Shown here: one piece after another, positions 1 to 7,836 of the stretch
Layout: each line of letters starts with the position of its first letter
Numbering within the stretch: the stretch's first letter is position 1
NCBI GenBank assembly: GCA_026400355.1
Contig: JAPLPE010000018.1
Span: 1 to 64,000 of the forward strand
Reading direction: 5' to 3'
From: Rhodobacterales bacterium
GTDB taxonomy: Bacteria > Pseudomonadota > Alphaproteobacteria > Rhodobacterales > Rhodobacteraceae
Length of the DNA: 64,000 nt
The notes under the pieces: generated by a model
Told to the model about the DNA's origin: nothing
The model's database searches: none
Seen by the model: the letters and a program-made list of their open reading frames with translations, nothing else
Made by a program: the position numbers and the translations under genes

Positions 1-118
1 TGTCGTTCACGAACCGCGGCGAAACCCGAAAGTGACGCGCCGCCTCGCGGTGCCCGTTCCCTTCCTCGACAAACGCGATGACCCGGCTACGAAGCTCTAT
101 AAGATGTGGCTTGCCCAT
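1..118 (-). CDS. IS630-type transposase, N-terminal part (cut by window edge)
   Basis: The reading frame starts at the ATG at 116-118 and runs off the left edge, giving 39 residues that begin MGKPHLIELRSRV and contain a helix-turn-helix-like stretch (EAARHFRVSPRFV). This matches the N-terminal DNA-binding part common to IS630-family transposases of Rhodobacterales. A GGAGGG ribosome site lies a few bases upstream. The element probably continues to the left, so intactness cannot be judged. The family call rests on the N-terminus only. Confidence 0.6.
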   Translation of the reverse strand, partial: MGKPHLIELRSRVIAFVEEGNGHREAARHFRVSPRFVND

Positions 119-309
119 TCAGACCCCTCCATATCTGGCAGAACTTTCCAATCACAGTCCGCCCAATCTGGGAATCCTGAACCGGAACACTGGCGACGCG
201 CTCTAGGTGAACGGACGGGGTGAACCCCACCCGTCAACCCGACCCCCAGGAAGGCATCGCGCCTTCTAATGCGCAGGGTTGGTGCAACCCAGAATCACCC
301 ACCGCCAAC

Positions 310-735
310 TCACGCCGCCTGCACCGCCCAGCGCGTCGCCAGATGCGCCAGCCCGCCCCGGATCAGTTCTTCCAGGACGCCCATGTTGATATCCGACAGC
401 CGCTTCACGTAAAGGCACCCCTTGCCCATCTTGTGCTTGCCGAGCCGCACCAGCCCCTCGGCTGCACCTTCGCCCGATACGCCATAGATCGAAAACTCGG
501 CCTTGCGCGGGCTGAACCCCGTGGCAAGCGACGATCCGCCGTGACCAGACTCGTAGACATAGTCGTAGCGCCCGTAGCCGATGATCGTCGGCCCCCACAT
601 CCGCGGCGTGAACCCCGTCACCCGGCGGAACAGCGCGTCCAGTGCCTCGGCATCCGCCCTCTTGCCCTCCGGCTCCACCGCCGCGATGAAATCCGCCACG
701 CTCACTTCGGTCGCCTTGGTCTTGTTCTCGGCCAT
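310..735 (-). CDS. DUF1801 domain protein
   Basis: A 141-residue soluble protein. The start at 735 (MAENKTK) is preceded by an AGGAG ribosome site, whereas the longer upstream frame to 876 has none. The central part contains the features of the DUF1801 (YdhG/SufE-like fold) family: a TGFTPRMWGP stretch, an IGYGRYDYVYESG stretch, a hydrophobic FSIYGV strand and a KGCLYVKRLSDI segment near the C-terminus. The biochemical role of the family is not established. It stands alone, divergent from the membrane protein at 910. Confidence 0.85.
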   Translation of the reverse strand: MAENKTKATEVSVADFIAAVEPEGKRADAEALDALFRRVTGFTPRMWGPTIIGYGRYDYVYESGHGGSSLATGFSPRKAEFSIYGVSGEGAAEGLVRLGKHKMGKGCLYVKRLSDINMGVLEELIRGGLAHLATRWAVQAA

Positions 736-880
736 CACCCCACTCCTCTCACACCGATGGTGCATGGTAACAGATCCGGCACCGGTCTTGCAGTCTTTGA
801 TCCGCCCGGCCTTGCCCAAGCGTAACCTTGCCGGATCATGCGGGAATGGCCCGCGATCCTGCCCGTAAAGGAGCATCCCA

Positions 881-913
881 ATGCCCCGTCAACACATGAT
901 GGTGCCCGCATGA
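881..913 (+). promoter_or_regulatory. 10-codon upstream reading frame coupled to the next gene
   Basis: The only strong ribosome site in this leader (AAAGGAG at 867-873) sits 7 bases before an ATG at 881 that opens a 10-residue frame, MPRQHMMVPA. Its TGA overlaps the ATG of the membrane protein at 910 in an ATGA junction. This looks like a translational coupling leader. Whether the peptide is made is inference. Confidence 0.4.
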
Positions 914-1416
914 AAACCCTTCCCATGCCGCAGCGGCGGCTGTCCGGCCTGCTTCTCAGCATCTTTAGCGGAGCGGTCGCCGCCTCGCTGGTCAGCATCA
1001 TCCTCGTCCTTCTCCTCCCCGGCGGGGCGGGCAGCGTGGATGAAACCCTGCCCAAGACCGGCCCGCTCGGCGCGCTGATCTCGGATATCGTCCCCTTCGT
1101 CTGGGTCGGCCTCTTTGCAGGTCTCGGCGCTTCCTTCTGGCTCGTGGCCGCAGGCCGCCCCGCACCAGGCGGCGCTGGTTGGGCCGTTCTGTGCCTCCTG
1201 GGTCTTTGTGTCGTCTATCCCATCCTCGCCTGGGCCGCCGCTGCGCCGATCATCCCGATCCTCGGCAACCTCTTCACCATCGCCGTCGCTCTCTGGGCCG
1301 CCGTCCGCTGCTGGCCCGTCTCCCGTATTGCCGCTTTGCTGACGGGCGCCGTCGCCGTCTGGGTCGCGCTTGCCACTGCGGGGCTCATCGCCCTGATGAT
1401 GGGCTGGCCGTTCTAG
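910..1416 (+). CDS. Integral membrane protein of unknown function
   Basis: A 168-residue hydrophobic protein. The ATG at 910 is chosen because it overlaps the stop of a short frame with a strong ribosome site; an in-frame ATG at 838 has no visible ribosome site and would add 24 polar residues. Four to five membrane segments are visible, starting with a hydrophobic stretch after RRLSGLLLSIFSG and ending with ALATAGLIALMMGWPF at the C-terminus. No catalytic motif is recognisable. It may be a lineage-specific Rhodobacteraceae membrane protein; I do not recognise the family. Confidence 0.7.
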   Translation: MKTLPMPQRRLSGLLLSIFSGAVAASLVSIILVLLLPGGAGSVDETLPKTGPLGALISDIVPFVWVGLFAGLGASFWLVAAGRPAPGGAGWAVLCLLGLCVVYPILAWAAAAPIIPILGNLFTIAVALWAAVRCWPVSRIAALLTGAVAVWVALATAGLIALMMGWPF

Positions 1417-1447
1417 GAACTGGTCAGCACCTCCGCTCGTCTGAGCG

Positions 1448-1711
1448 GGGGCTCCGGTGGAGCCACCGCCCCGCTCACTGAGACCGTTTCCACCGGCCCC
1501 CGTTCCACCAACCTCACAGAAGGCCAGTCCCTGCCCCGGCGGGGGCAAAGCCTCTGCCCTTGGAGGGGGCAAGGGCTGGCCGAACGCGGGGCATCCGGCC
1601 GGAAAGCCTCACTCGCGTCGCGTGACCAAGGCGCTGGCCTTGGTCAATGCTCCGGAAATCTCAGCAAACTGACGACCGCTTTGTTGTGCAGGGCGGGGTT
1701 CACCCCGCCGC
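1448..1711. repeat. Structured dispersed repeat, copy 1, with terminal GC palindrome
   Basis: About 200 bases (1448-1648) closely resemble 60337-60537 in inverse orientation. Conserved pieces include a GGCTCCGGTGGAGCC hairpin, a CACAGAAGG box, a GGCAAGGGCTGGCCGAACGC box and a hairpin GACCAAGGC-GCTG-GCCTTGGTC at 1624-1645. A second palindrome, GGCGGGG-TTCA-CCCCGCC (1692-1709), directly abuts the nadE stop codon. The block fills the convergent gap between the membrane protein and nadE, so it could form the 3' end of either transcript. Nothing else is seen here. Confidence 0.7.
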
Positions 1712-3370
1712 CTACGACCCGTCCCGCCACCGGTTCACGATCGGATACCGCCGGTCGAGCCAGAACGCTTTCCGCGTCAACCGCGTCCCCGGCGCGGACT
1801 GATGCCGCTTCCATTCACTGACATAGACCAGATGCTCGACCTTCTTCACCGTCGCCCGGTCATACCCTGCCGCCACACATTCCGCGACGGACGCATCGCC
1901 ATCCACCAGCATCTCGAGGATCCCGTCGAGGATCTCATAGGGTGGCAGCGAATCCTCGTCCTTCTGATCGGGCCGCAACTCGGCCGAAGGCGGCTTTTCG
2001 ATCACCCGCGCCGGGATCACGACGCCGTCCGGCCCCATCATCCACGCCCGGTGGTTCGTGTTCCGCCAGCGGCAGGTCTGAAACACCCGCGTCTTGTACA
2101 GGTCCTTGATCGGATTGTACCCGCCCGCCATGTCGCCATAGATCGTGGCATAGCCCACCGCGACCTCGGACTTGTTCCCCGTCGTCAGCAGCATCTCGCC
2201 GAACTTGTTCGACTGCGCCATGAGCAGCAGCCCGCGCAGCCGCGACTGGATGTTCTCCTCGGTCAGGTCCGCCTTCCGCCCTGCAAAAAGCGGCGCCAGA
2301 GCCTCCGACACAGCCGCCCGAGCGCCGTCGATCCGCACCTCGTCCAGACGGCAACCCAAAGCCCCGGCCACCGCCGCCGCATCCTCGAGGCTTGTCGCGG
2401 AGGTGTATTCCGACGGCAACATGACGCAATGCACGTTCGCCGGCCCGATCGCATCAGATGCGATCGTGGCCACCAGCGCGGAATCGATCCCCCCAGACAA
2501 GCCCAGAATCACATGGGAAAAACCTGATTTCCCCAGATAATCCCGCAGCGACAGAACCATCGCGTGATAATCCTGCTCGACCGTCTCGGGCGCGATCTCG
2601 CGCTGGCCGGTATCCGCCTCCCAGCCATCCTCGCCCCGGCGGAAATCGACATGGGCCACCGCTTCCTCGAACACCGGCAGTTGTACCGCCAGCTGCGCCC
2701 CCCGGTTCAGCACGAACGACCCGCCGTCAAACACCTGATCGTCCTGCGCGCCCACCATGTTCAGATAGACCAGCGGCACGTCGTTCTCCGTCACCCGGGC
2801 CACCATCTGATTCATCCGGATCGGAAACTTGTTGCGGAAATAGGGGCTGCCGTTCGCGACGACCAGCACCTCGGCCCCGCTCTCGACCATCGCCTCGGAC
2901 ACGTCCGGGAACCACGCATCCTCGCAGATCGGCGTCCCGACCCGCAGCGGACCTGCATCAAACGGCCCGTGGATCGGCCCGTCCGAGAAATGCCGCACCT
3001 CGTCGAATACGTTGTAATTGGGCAGTTCGTGCTTGAGCGTCCGCGAAATCACCCGTCCGCCCCGCAGGATGTGATAGGCGTTGTACAGATGCCCGTCCTC
3101 GAACCACGGCCCGCCAATGCCAAGGATCGGCCCGTCGGCACAATCCTGCGCGAGCTTCAGAACCGCCCCCACCGCATCGCGGTGAAAGGCGGGTTTCATT
3201 ACCAGATCCTGCGTCTGATAGCCGGTGATGAACATCTCGGGCAGCGCCACCATATTCGCCCCGGCAGCCTTGCCCTGTTCCCAGACGGCCTTCGCCTTGG
3301 CGGCATTGCCCGCCAGATCGCCCACCACCGGGTTCAGCTGAGCCATCGTCAGGCGGAAATGATCGGACAT
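1712..3370 (-). CDS. nadE: Glutamine-dependent NAD+ synthetase
   Basis: A 552-residue two-domain enzyme that makes NAD+ from nicotinate adenine dinucleotide, ATP and glutamine. The N-terminal nitrilase-type amidotransferase domain shows its Glu-Lys-Cys triad in LPEMFITGYQ, RTLKHELPNYN and GTPICEDAWFP. The C-terminal synthetase domain has the PP-loop LGLSGGIDSALVA, TTGNKSEVAVGYATIYGDMAGG and PPSAELRPDQ. Start at 3370 (MSDHFRLTMAQLNP) places the nitrilase fold at the usual position; the frame extends 14 codons further but those residues look non-native. The gene is convergent with the membrane protein on its left. Confidence 0.97.
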   Translation of the reverse strand: MSDHFRLTMAQLNPVVGDLAGNAAKAKAVWEQGKAAGANMVALPEMFITGYQTQDLVMKPAFHRDAVGAVLKLAQDCADGPILGIGGPWFEDGHLYNAYHILRGGRVISRTLKHELPNYNVFDEVRHFSDGPIHGPFDAGPLRVGTPICEDAWFPDVSEAMVESGAEVLVVANGSPYFRNKFPIRMNQMVARVTENDVPLVYLNMVGAQDDQVFDGGSFVLNRGAQLAVQLPVFEEAVAHVDFRRGEDGWEADTGQREIAPETVEQDYHAMVLSLRDYLGKSGFSHVILGLSGGIDSALVATIASDAIGPANVHCVMLPSEYTSATSLEDAAAVAGALGCRLDEVRIDGARAAVSEALAPLFAGRKADLTEENIQSRLRGLLLMAQSNKFGEMLLTTGNKSEVAVGYATIYGDMAGGYNPIKDLYKTRVFQTCRWRNTNHRAWMMGPDGVVIPARVIEKPPSAELRPDQKDEDSLPPYEILDGILEMLVDGDASVAECVAAGYDRATVKKVEHLVYVSEWKRHQSAPGTRLTRKAFWLDRRYPIVNRWRDGS

Positions 3371-3447
3371 CGGGCACCCCTTCGCAGCGTCGGACCTGGT
3401 GTAGCAGATCACGGACCAAGGGAAAGCCGCAAGGTCACCTCACCCGC

Positions 3448-3486
3448 CCATCATCTGCGCCCATCATCTGCGCCCATCATCTGCGC
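3448..3486. repeat. Three tandem copies of a 13-bp unit
   Basis: The unit CCATCATCTGCGC occurs three times head to tail without mismatch, in the divergent gap between nadE and the MORN protein gene. It may be simple slippage, or could affect spacing in the nadE promoter, which lies just left of it. Confidence 0.8.
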
Positions 3487-3603
3487 CCGTCAGCCGTTGT
3501 CACCGGGCCGCCCCTTGGATAGTCTGCCGCAAACGCCGCAGGTCCGAACAGCGCCGCAAGGCAGGACCAAGCGATAAAGCCAGATCTACGGGGAGCAGGC
3601 CGC

Positions 3604-5154
3604 ATGTCATCAAGAACTCTATCCTTCCGGGCCTTCGGGCCGGTGCTGCTGGCCCTGTCCCTCGGCCTTGGCTCCCCGCTCTTCGCCCAGACAGTCGAGA
3701 CAAAGCAATATGACGATGGCGGCATCTACGAAGGCACCTTCCTGAACGGCCGCCAGCATGGCCAGGGCACCTATACGCTGCCCAACGGCTATTCCTACAC
3801 CGGCGAATGGTTCGAAGGCGAAATCCGCGGTAGCGGCACGGCCACCTTCCCCAACGGCTCGGTCTATGTCGGTACCTTCGCCCGCGGCAAACCCGAAGGC
3901 ACGGGCAAGATCACCTTTGCCGACGGCGGCACCTACGAAGGCGACTGGCTCGACGGCAAGATCACCGGGCGCGGTATCGCGGTCTATGCCAACGGCGTCC
4001 GCTATGAGGGCGAATTCCAGAACGCCATGCACCACGGTCAGGGCACGATGACATCGCCCAACGGTTATATCTACACCGGCCAGTGGGTCAACGGTGTCAA
4101 GGAAGGCCAGGGCAAGATCACCTATCCCGACGGCTCGGTCTATGAAGGCACGCTCGGCAACGGCGAACGCGACGGCACCGGCACGCTCACCATGCCCGAC
4201 GGGCTCACCTACACAGGCGCCTGGGTCAACGGCCAGATCGAGGGCCAGGGGCGGCTCCTCCAGCCCAACGGCGATATCTACGACGGCACGCTCGTCGCCG
4301 GGAAACGCCAGGGCGAAGGCACCGTGACCTATGCCAACGGCGATATCTACGTTGGCACGTTCAAGGACGACCTGCGCGACGGTCAGGGCACCTTTACCGG
4401 CACCGACGGCTACAAATACGTGGGCGCCTGGGTTGCCGGCAGGATCGAAGGCCAGGGCGAGGTCTCCTATCCCGATGGCTCTGTCTACGTCGGCAACTTC
4501 AAGGCCGATCTGGCTGACGGTCAGGGCAAGATCACCTATCCCGACGGCTCGACCTACGAAGGCGGCTGGCGCGCGGGTGTCATCGAAGGCACCGGGACCG
4601 CCACCTATGCCAACGGCCTTGTATATGTGGGCGAATTCAAGAACGCCAAGAACGACGGCCAGGGCCGGATGACCTATGCCGACGGCTATGTCTATGACGG
4701 CCAGTGGGCGGACGGCCAGCGCAACGGCCTTGGCACCGCGACCTATGCCGACGGCACCATCTATGTCGGCAACTTTGTCGGTGGCCAGCGCGACGGTCAG
4801 GGCAAGATCACCATGCCTGACGGCTTCACCTACGAAGGCGAATGGTCGAACGGCGAGATTTCGGGCAAGGGCGTGGCCACCTATGCCAATGGCGACGTCT
4901 ACGAAGGCACCTTCCTGAACGGCCGCCGTCAGGGCGAAGGCACGATGCGCTATGCCACCGGCCAGACGGAAACCGGTGAATGGCGCGACGGCGCGTTGGC
5001 CACCCCGGTCGAAGCGCCCGCCACCGATGGCACCACCGACGCGACAACGACGGATGGCGCCACCACCACCGACACGCCGCCGGCCGAAGCCGCTATCGAC
5101 TCGGTCCCGACCGCCGAGGAAACCACCCCGCCCGCCTCCGACACCGGCAACTGA
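3604..5154 (+). CDS. Secreted MORN-repeat protein
   Basis: A 516-residue protein with a Sec signal peptide (LLALSLGLGSPLFAQ) and then an almost uninterrupted array of 19 MORN units of 23 residues, each with a core such as GGIYEGTFLNGRQHGQGTY, spanning roughly residues 37-470. The C-terminal 50 residues are a low-complexity Thr/Ala/Asp/Pro tail. MORN arrays form elongated beta-sheets that serve as scaffolds or lipid-binding surfaces. Repeats alternate between Trp- and Phe/Leu-ending types (TGEW, VGTF), suggesting growth by duplication of unit pairs. An exported array of this length is unusual. The partner is unknown; the gene stands alone. Confidence 0.9.
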   Translation: MSSRTLSFRAFGPVLLALSLGLGSPLFAQTVETKQYDDGGIYEGTFLNGRQHGQGTYTLPNGYSYTGEWFEGEIRGSGTATFPNGSVYVGTFARGKPEGTGKITFADGGTYEGDWLDGKITGRGIAVYANGVRYEGEFQNAMHHGQGTMTSPNGYIYTGQWVNGVKEGQGKITYPDGSVYEGTLGNGERDGTGTLTMPDGLTYTGAWVNGQIEGQGRLLQPNGDIYDGTLVAGKRQGEGTVTYANGDIYVGTFKDDLRDGQGTFTGTDGYKYVGAWVAGRIEGQGEVSYPDGSVYVGNFKADLADGQGKITYPDGSTYEGGWRAGVIEGTGTATYANGLVYVGEFKNAKNDGQGRMTYADGYVYDGQWADGQRNGLGTATYADGTIYVGNFVGGQRDGQGKITMPDGFTYEGEWSNGEISGKGVATYANGDVYEGTFLNGRRQGEGTMRYATGQTETGEWRDGALATPVEAPATDGTTDATTTDGATTTDTPPAEAAIDSVPTAEETTPPASDTGN

Positions 5155-5210
5155 GGCCCCGGCACAATTGCCCGCGCAGGGTGCGTGCCCGCACCCACCA
5201 TCCCCTTGCG

Positions 5211-5461
5211 TAGGGCGGGGTTGACCCCGCCTTACCACCGAAATACCCAATACAGACGTCCTTCAACACCTGCGGTCCTCCCGGCAACGATCACCTCTCC
5301 CTGACCGGGATCAGCAGGGCTTCCAGTGCAAGCACCGCCCCGCTCACGCTCAACGTTTCCGCCAACTCTGGTTCAGCAATGCGGCCTGACAACGGAACAA
5401 GAGGCAAAACTCCTGCCCTGAAACGCCAACGGGGCAAGGGTCTTCGTTGCCCTTGCCCCGT
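5211..5461. repeat. Palindromes and diverged copy of the structured intergenic repeat
   Basis: The 588-base convergent gap between the MORN gene and ghrA holds no credible gene. It contains a GGCGGGG-TTGA-CCCCGCC palindrome (5214-5231) of the same type as that after nadE, a CACCGCCCCGCTCACG stretch resembling copy 1 of the dispersed repeat, and a 12-bp perfect hairpin at 5429-5461 (CGGGGCAAGGG, 9-base loop, CCCTTGCCCCG). Either transcript could end here. Assignment to the same repeat family as 1448-1648 is weaker than for the 60.3-kb copy. Confidence 0.5.
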
Positions 5462-5742
5462 CAAGCGGGCAGTTGGTGGATGGGTCAGACGCGGACGATG
5501 CGGTCCGTTTCCGGAAAGCGGCCAGCCCCGAGGGGCCATTGTGTAATGCGCAGTGCGGCTGCCGAAGAAATGGCGGCCCCCACCACCCCCAGCGCATCAC
5601 CCATAAGGCGGATGCTACTCTTCAGGGCGGTCATGATTGGTCTCTTTTCATCTTGTCAGTATTGACGGCTGACAGATGCACGTTTGGCCCCGCCGCCGCC
5701 ACCCCCGCCACCTGCAACCCCGTCATGCGGGCCACGCAGGGC

Positions 5743-6678
5743 TCAATAGCCCCGTTTGCGGTCCACCAGATGCAGGAACGGCAGGCCCGCCTCGCCCCGC
5801 CGGATGTTCTCGGCGATGACTTCCGAGGCTGTCTCGGGCGGGGTAAAGGCCGCGACATGCGGGCTGACCGTCACCTTCGGATGCGCCCAGAACTGATGCT
5901 CCGAAGGCAGCGGCTCGACCCGGAAGACATCCAGCGTCGCATGCCCTACTCTCCCCGCGTCAAGCGCCGCAATCAGCGCGTCATCGTCGATCAGCGGCCC
6001 GCGCCCGGGGTTCAGCACCACCGCCCCCGGTGCGAGCAGTGCCAGCCGCTCCGCATTCATCAGGTTCTCGGTCTCCGCCGTCAGCGGCAAGAGGAGTACC
6101 ACGATCTCGGCCCCGCGCAGCGCATCCGCCAGCCCCGCAGGCCCTGAACAGGACCGCACAAGCCCGGGCACCTCTTTCGGCGTCCGGCTCCACCCCGTCA
6201 CCGGAAACCCCAGCGCCGCCAGCGCCTTTACACAGGCCGCGCCCAACGCGCCCAGCCCCAGCACCGTCACCGGCCGCGCCTGCGCCATCCGGGGCCGCTT
6301 CTGCCGCCAGATACCATCCTGCCGCAGGATCTGGTCGTCAAGTTCCAGATGATGCCGCATCACCTGCGCCACCACCCATTCGACCATCGCCTGCGTCAGC
6401 CCCGCATCCACCATCCGGCACAAGGGCATGGTCAGCGTCGCGTTTCCCACGATCCGCTCGACCCCGGCCCACAGGCTCAGCACAGCCTTGGCCTTCGCGT
6501 AAGGCGTGAAATCCTTCACCGGCCCGTTCGGCGCAAAGACGATGTAATCCACATCCCCCGGCGCATGACCGGGCGACAGGTCCACATCCAGCCCCGCCGC
6601 CGCAAAGGCCGCAGGCATGCAGACCTGATAGTCCGCCCAGTCGCCCTCGGTCGCCGCAAACAAAGCCCTGACGGTCAT
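5743..6678 (-). CDS. ghrA: D-2-hydroxyacid dehydrogenase, glyoxylate/hydroxypyruvate reductase A type
   Basis: A 311-residue NAD(P)-dependent reductase of the D-2-hydroxyacid dehydrogenase family. The Rossmann motif is VLGLGALGAACVKAL, the substrate Arg lies in LNPGRGPLIDDDAL, and the family signature ends in HPKVTVSPHVAA with the catalytic His. Length and the FAPNGPVKDFTPY N-terminal region fit the GhrA branch, which reduces glyoxylate and hydroxypyruvate. It follows rodA after only 3 bases, so it is probably the last gene of the cell-shape operon, an association without obvious functional logic. The exact substrate is inferred. Confidence 0.85.
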   Translation of the reverse strand: MTVRALFAATEGDWADYQVCMPAAFAAAGLDVDLSPGHAPGDVDYIVFAPNGPVKDFTPYAKAKAVLSLWAGVERIVGNATLTMPLCRMVDAGLTQAMVEWVVAQVMRHHLELDDQILRQDGIWRQKRPRMAQARPVTVLGLGALGAACVKALAALGFPVTGWSRTPKEVPGLVRSCSGPAGLADALRGAEIVVLLLPLTAETENLMNAERLALLAPGAVVLNPGRGPLIDDDALIAALDAGRVGHATLDVFRVEPLPSEHQFWAHPKVTVSPHVAAFTPPETASEVIAENIRRGEAGLPFLHLVDRKRGY

Positions 6679-6681
6679 AGC

Positions 6682-7821
6682 CTACCTCGGCCGATGCACA
6701 TGCGCGCTCTGGATCAGGCCAAAACCCACCAGCAGCACCATCAGCGCCGACCCGCCGTAACTCACCAGCGGCAAAGGCACACCCACGACCGGGGCCAACC
6801 CCATCACCATCAGCATGTTGACCGCAAACAGCATGAAAAAACTCATCGAAATCCCGCTGATCAAGAGCGCGGAATACTTGTCCTTCTGCTGGATCGCCGC
6901 CGTGAAGCAGAAGATCAGGATCAGCGCATACAGCACAAGAAGCGTCATCGACCCGATGAACCCGAACTCTTCGGCCAGGGTGTTGAAGATAAAGTCCGTC
7001 TGCTTTTCCGGCAGAAAGTTCAGCCGCGACTGCGTCCCCTGCATGAACCCCCGCCCGGTCCACCCGCCGGACCCCAGTGCAATTGTCGCCTGCGTGATGT
7101 TGTATCCCGCCCCCATCGGGTCCGACGTGGGATCAAGGAACGTATCAATACGACGGTACTGATAATCATGCAGCAATTGCCACGTTGTCCCGCGCGACTG
7201 CATTACCGCCGTCACCGCCCCGGCCACCGACCCGATCACCGTCGCGAAGTAAAGCCAGTGGACCCCTGCACAAAACATCACAGTCGCCCCGGTCACAAGG
7301 ATCAGTACCGAAGTCCCGAGGTTTGGCTGCGCCAGCACAAGAACCGTCGGCAGTACGATCAAAAGGATCGGTGGCAGCATCCAGAACGGATGCGACACCT
7401 TCCGCCCGGGCAGCCAGTCGTAATAGGCCGCAAGCACCATCACCAGGGTGATCTTTGCAACTTCCGAAGGCTGGATCGTGATGAACCCAAGGTTCAGCCA
7501 ACGCTGCGCACCCATCCCGACTTCGCCAAAGAACTCCACCGCCACCAGCAGGGCGAGCGAAATCAGATAGGCCAACACCGACATGTTCCGCCAGAACCAG
7601 ATCGGCACCAGCGCCACGATCATCATCAAGGCGAAGCCCGCTCCGAACCGCTGCAACTGCGGCCGCATCCACGGATCAGCCGACCCGCCCGCGATCGAAT
7701 AAAGCATCAGAAAGCCCAGCCCGCACACCGCAGTCACCAAAAGGATCAGCGGCCAGTTAAGGTACAGAAGTTTTCTGATCCCCGAGGGCACATATTTGAC
7801 GTTGTATTCAAGATAGCTCAT
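6682..7821 (-). CDS. rodA: Peptidoglycan glycosyltransferase RodA
   Basis: A 379-residue SEDS-family polytopic membrane protein with about ten membrane segments. It polymerises lipid II glycan strands during side-wall growth, paired with PBP2. Diagnostic motifs are GAQRWLNLGFITIQPSEVAKI, the extracellular loop with the catalytic Asp region (AEEFGFIGS), and the C-terminal MGLAPVVGVPLPLVSYGGSALM. It lies 15 bases after mrdA, its functional partner, in the mre operon. Length is normal for the family. Confidence 0.97.
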   Translation of the reverse strand: MSYLEYNVKYVPSGIRKLLYLNWPLILLVTAVCGLGFLMLYSIAGGSADPWMRPQLQRFGAGFALMMIVALVPIWFWRNMSVLAYLISLALLVAVEFFGEVGMGAQRWLNLGFITIQPSEVAKITLVMVLAAYYDWLPGRKVSHPFWMLPPILLIVLPTVLVLAQPNLGTSVLILVTGATVMFCAGVHWLYFATVIGSVAGAVTAVMQSRGTTWQLLHDYQYRRIDTFLDPTSDPMGAGYNITQATIALGSGGWTGRGFMQGTQSRLNFLPEKQTDFIFNTLAEEFGFIGSMTLLVLYALILIFCFTAAIQQKDKYSALLISGISMSFFMLFAVNMLMVMGLAPVVGVPLPLVSYGGSALMVLLVGFGLIQSAHVHRPR

Positions 7822-7836
7822 GCCACCGCTTTCCCG

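Noticed and set aside
838-909. Earlier start for the membrane protein
   Set aside because: In frame, but without a ribosome site and adding a polar stretch before the first membrane segment.
3619-5250. Long minus-strand frame opposite the MORN gene
   Set aside because: Repetitive only because the MORN DNA repeats; no ribosome site and no family features.
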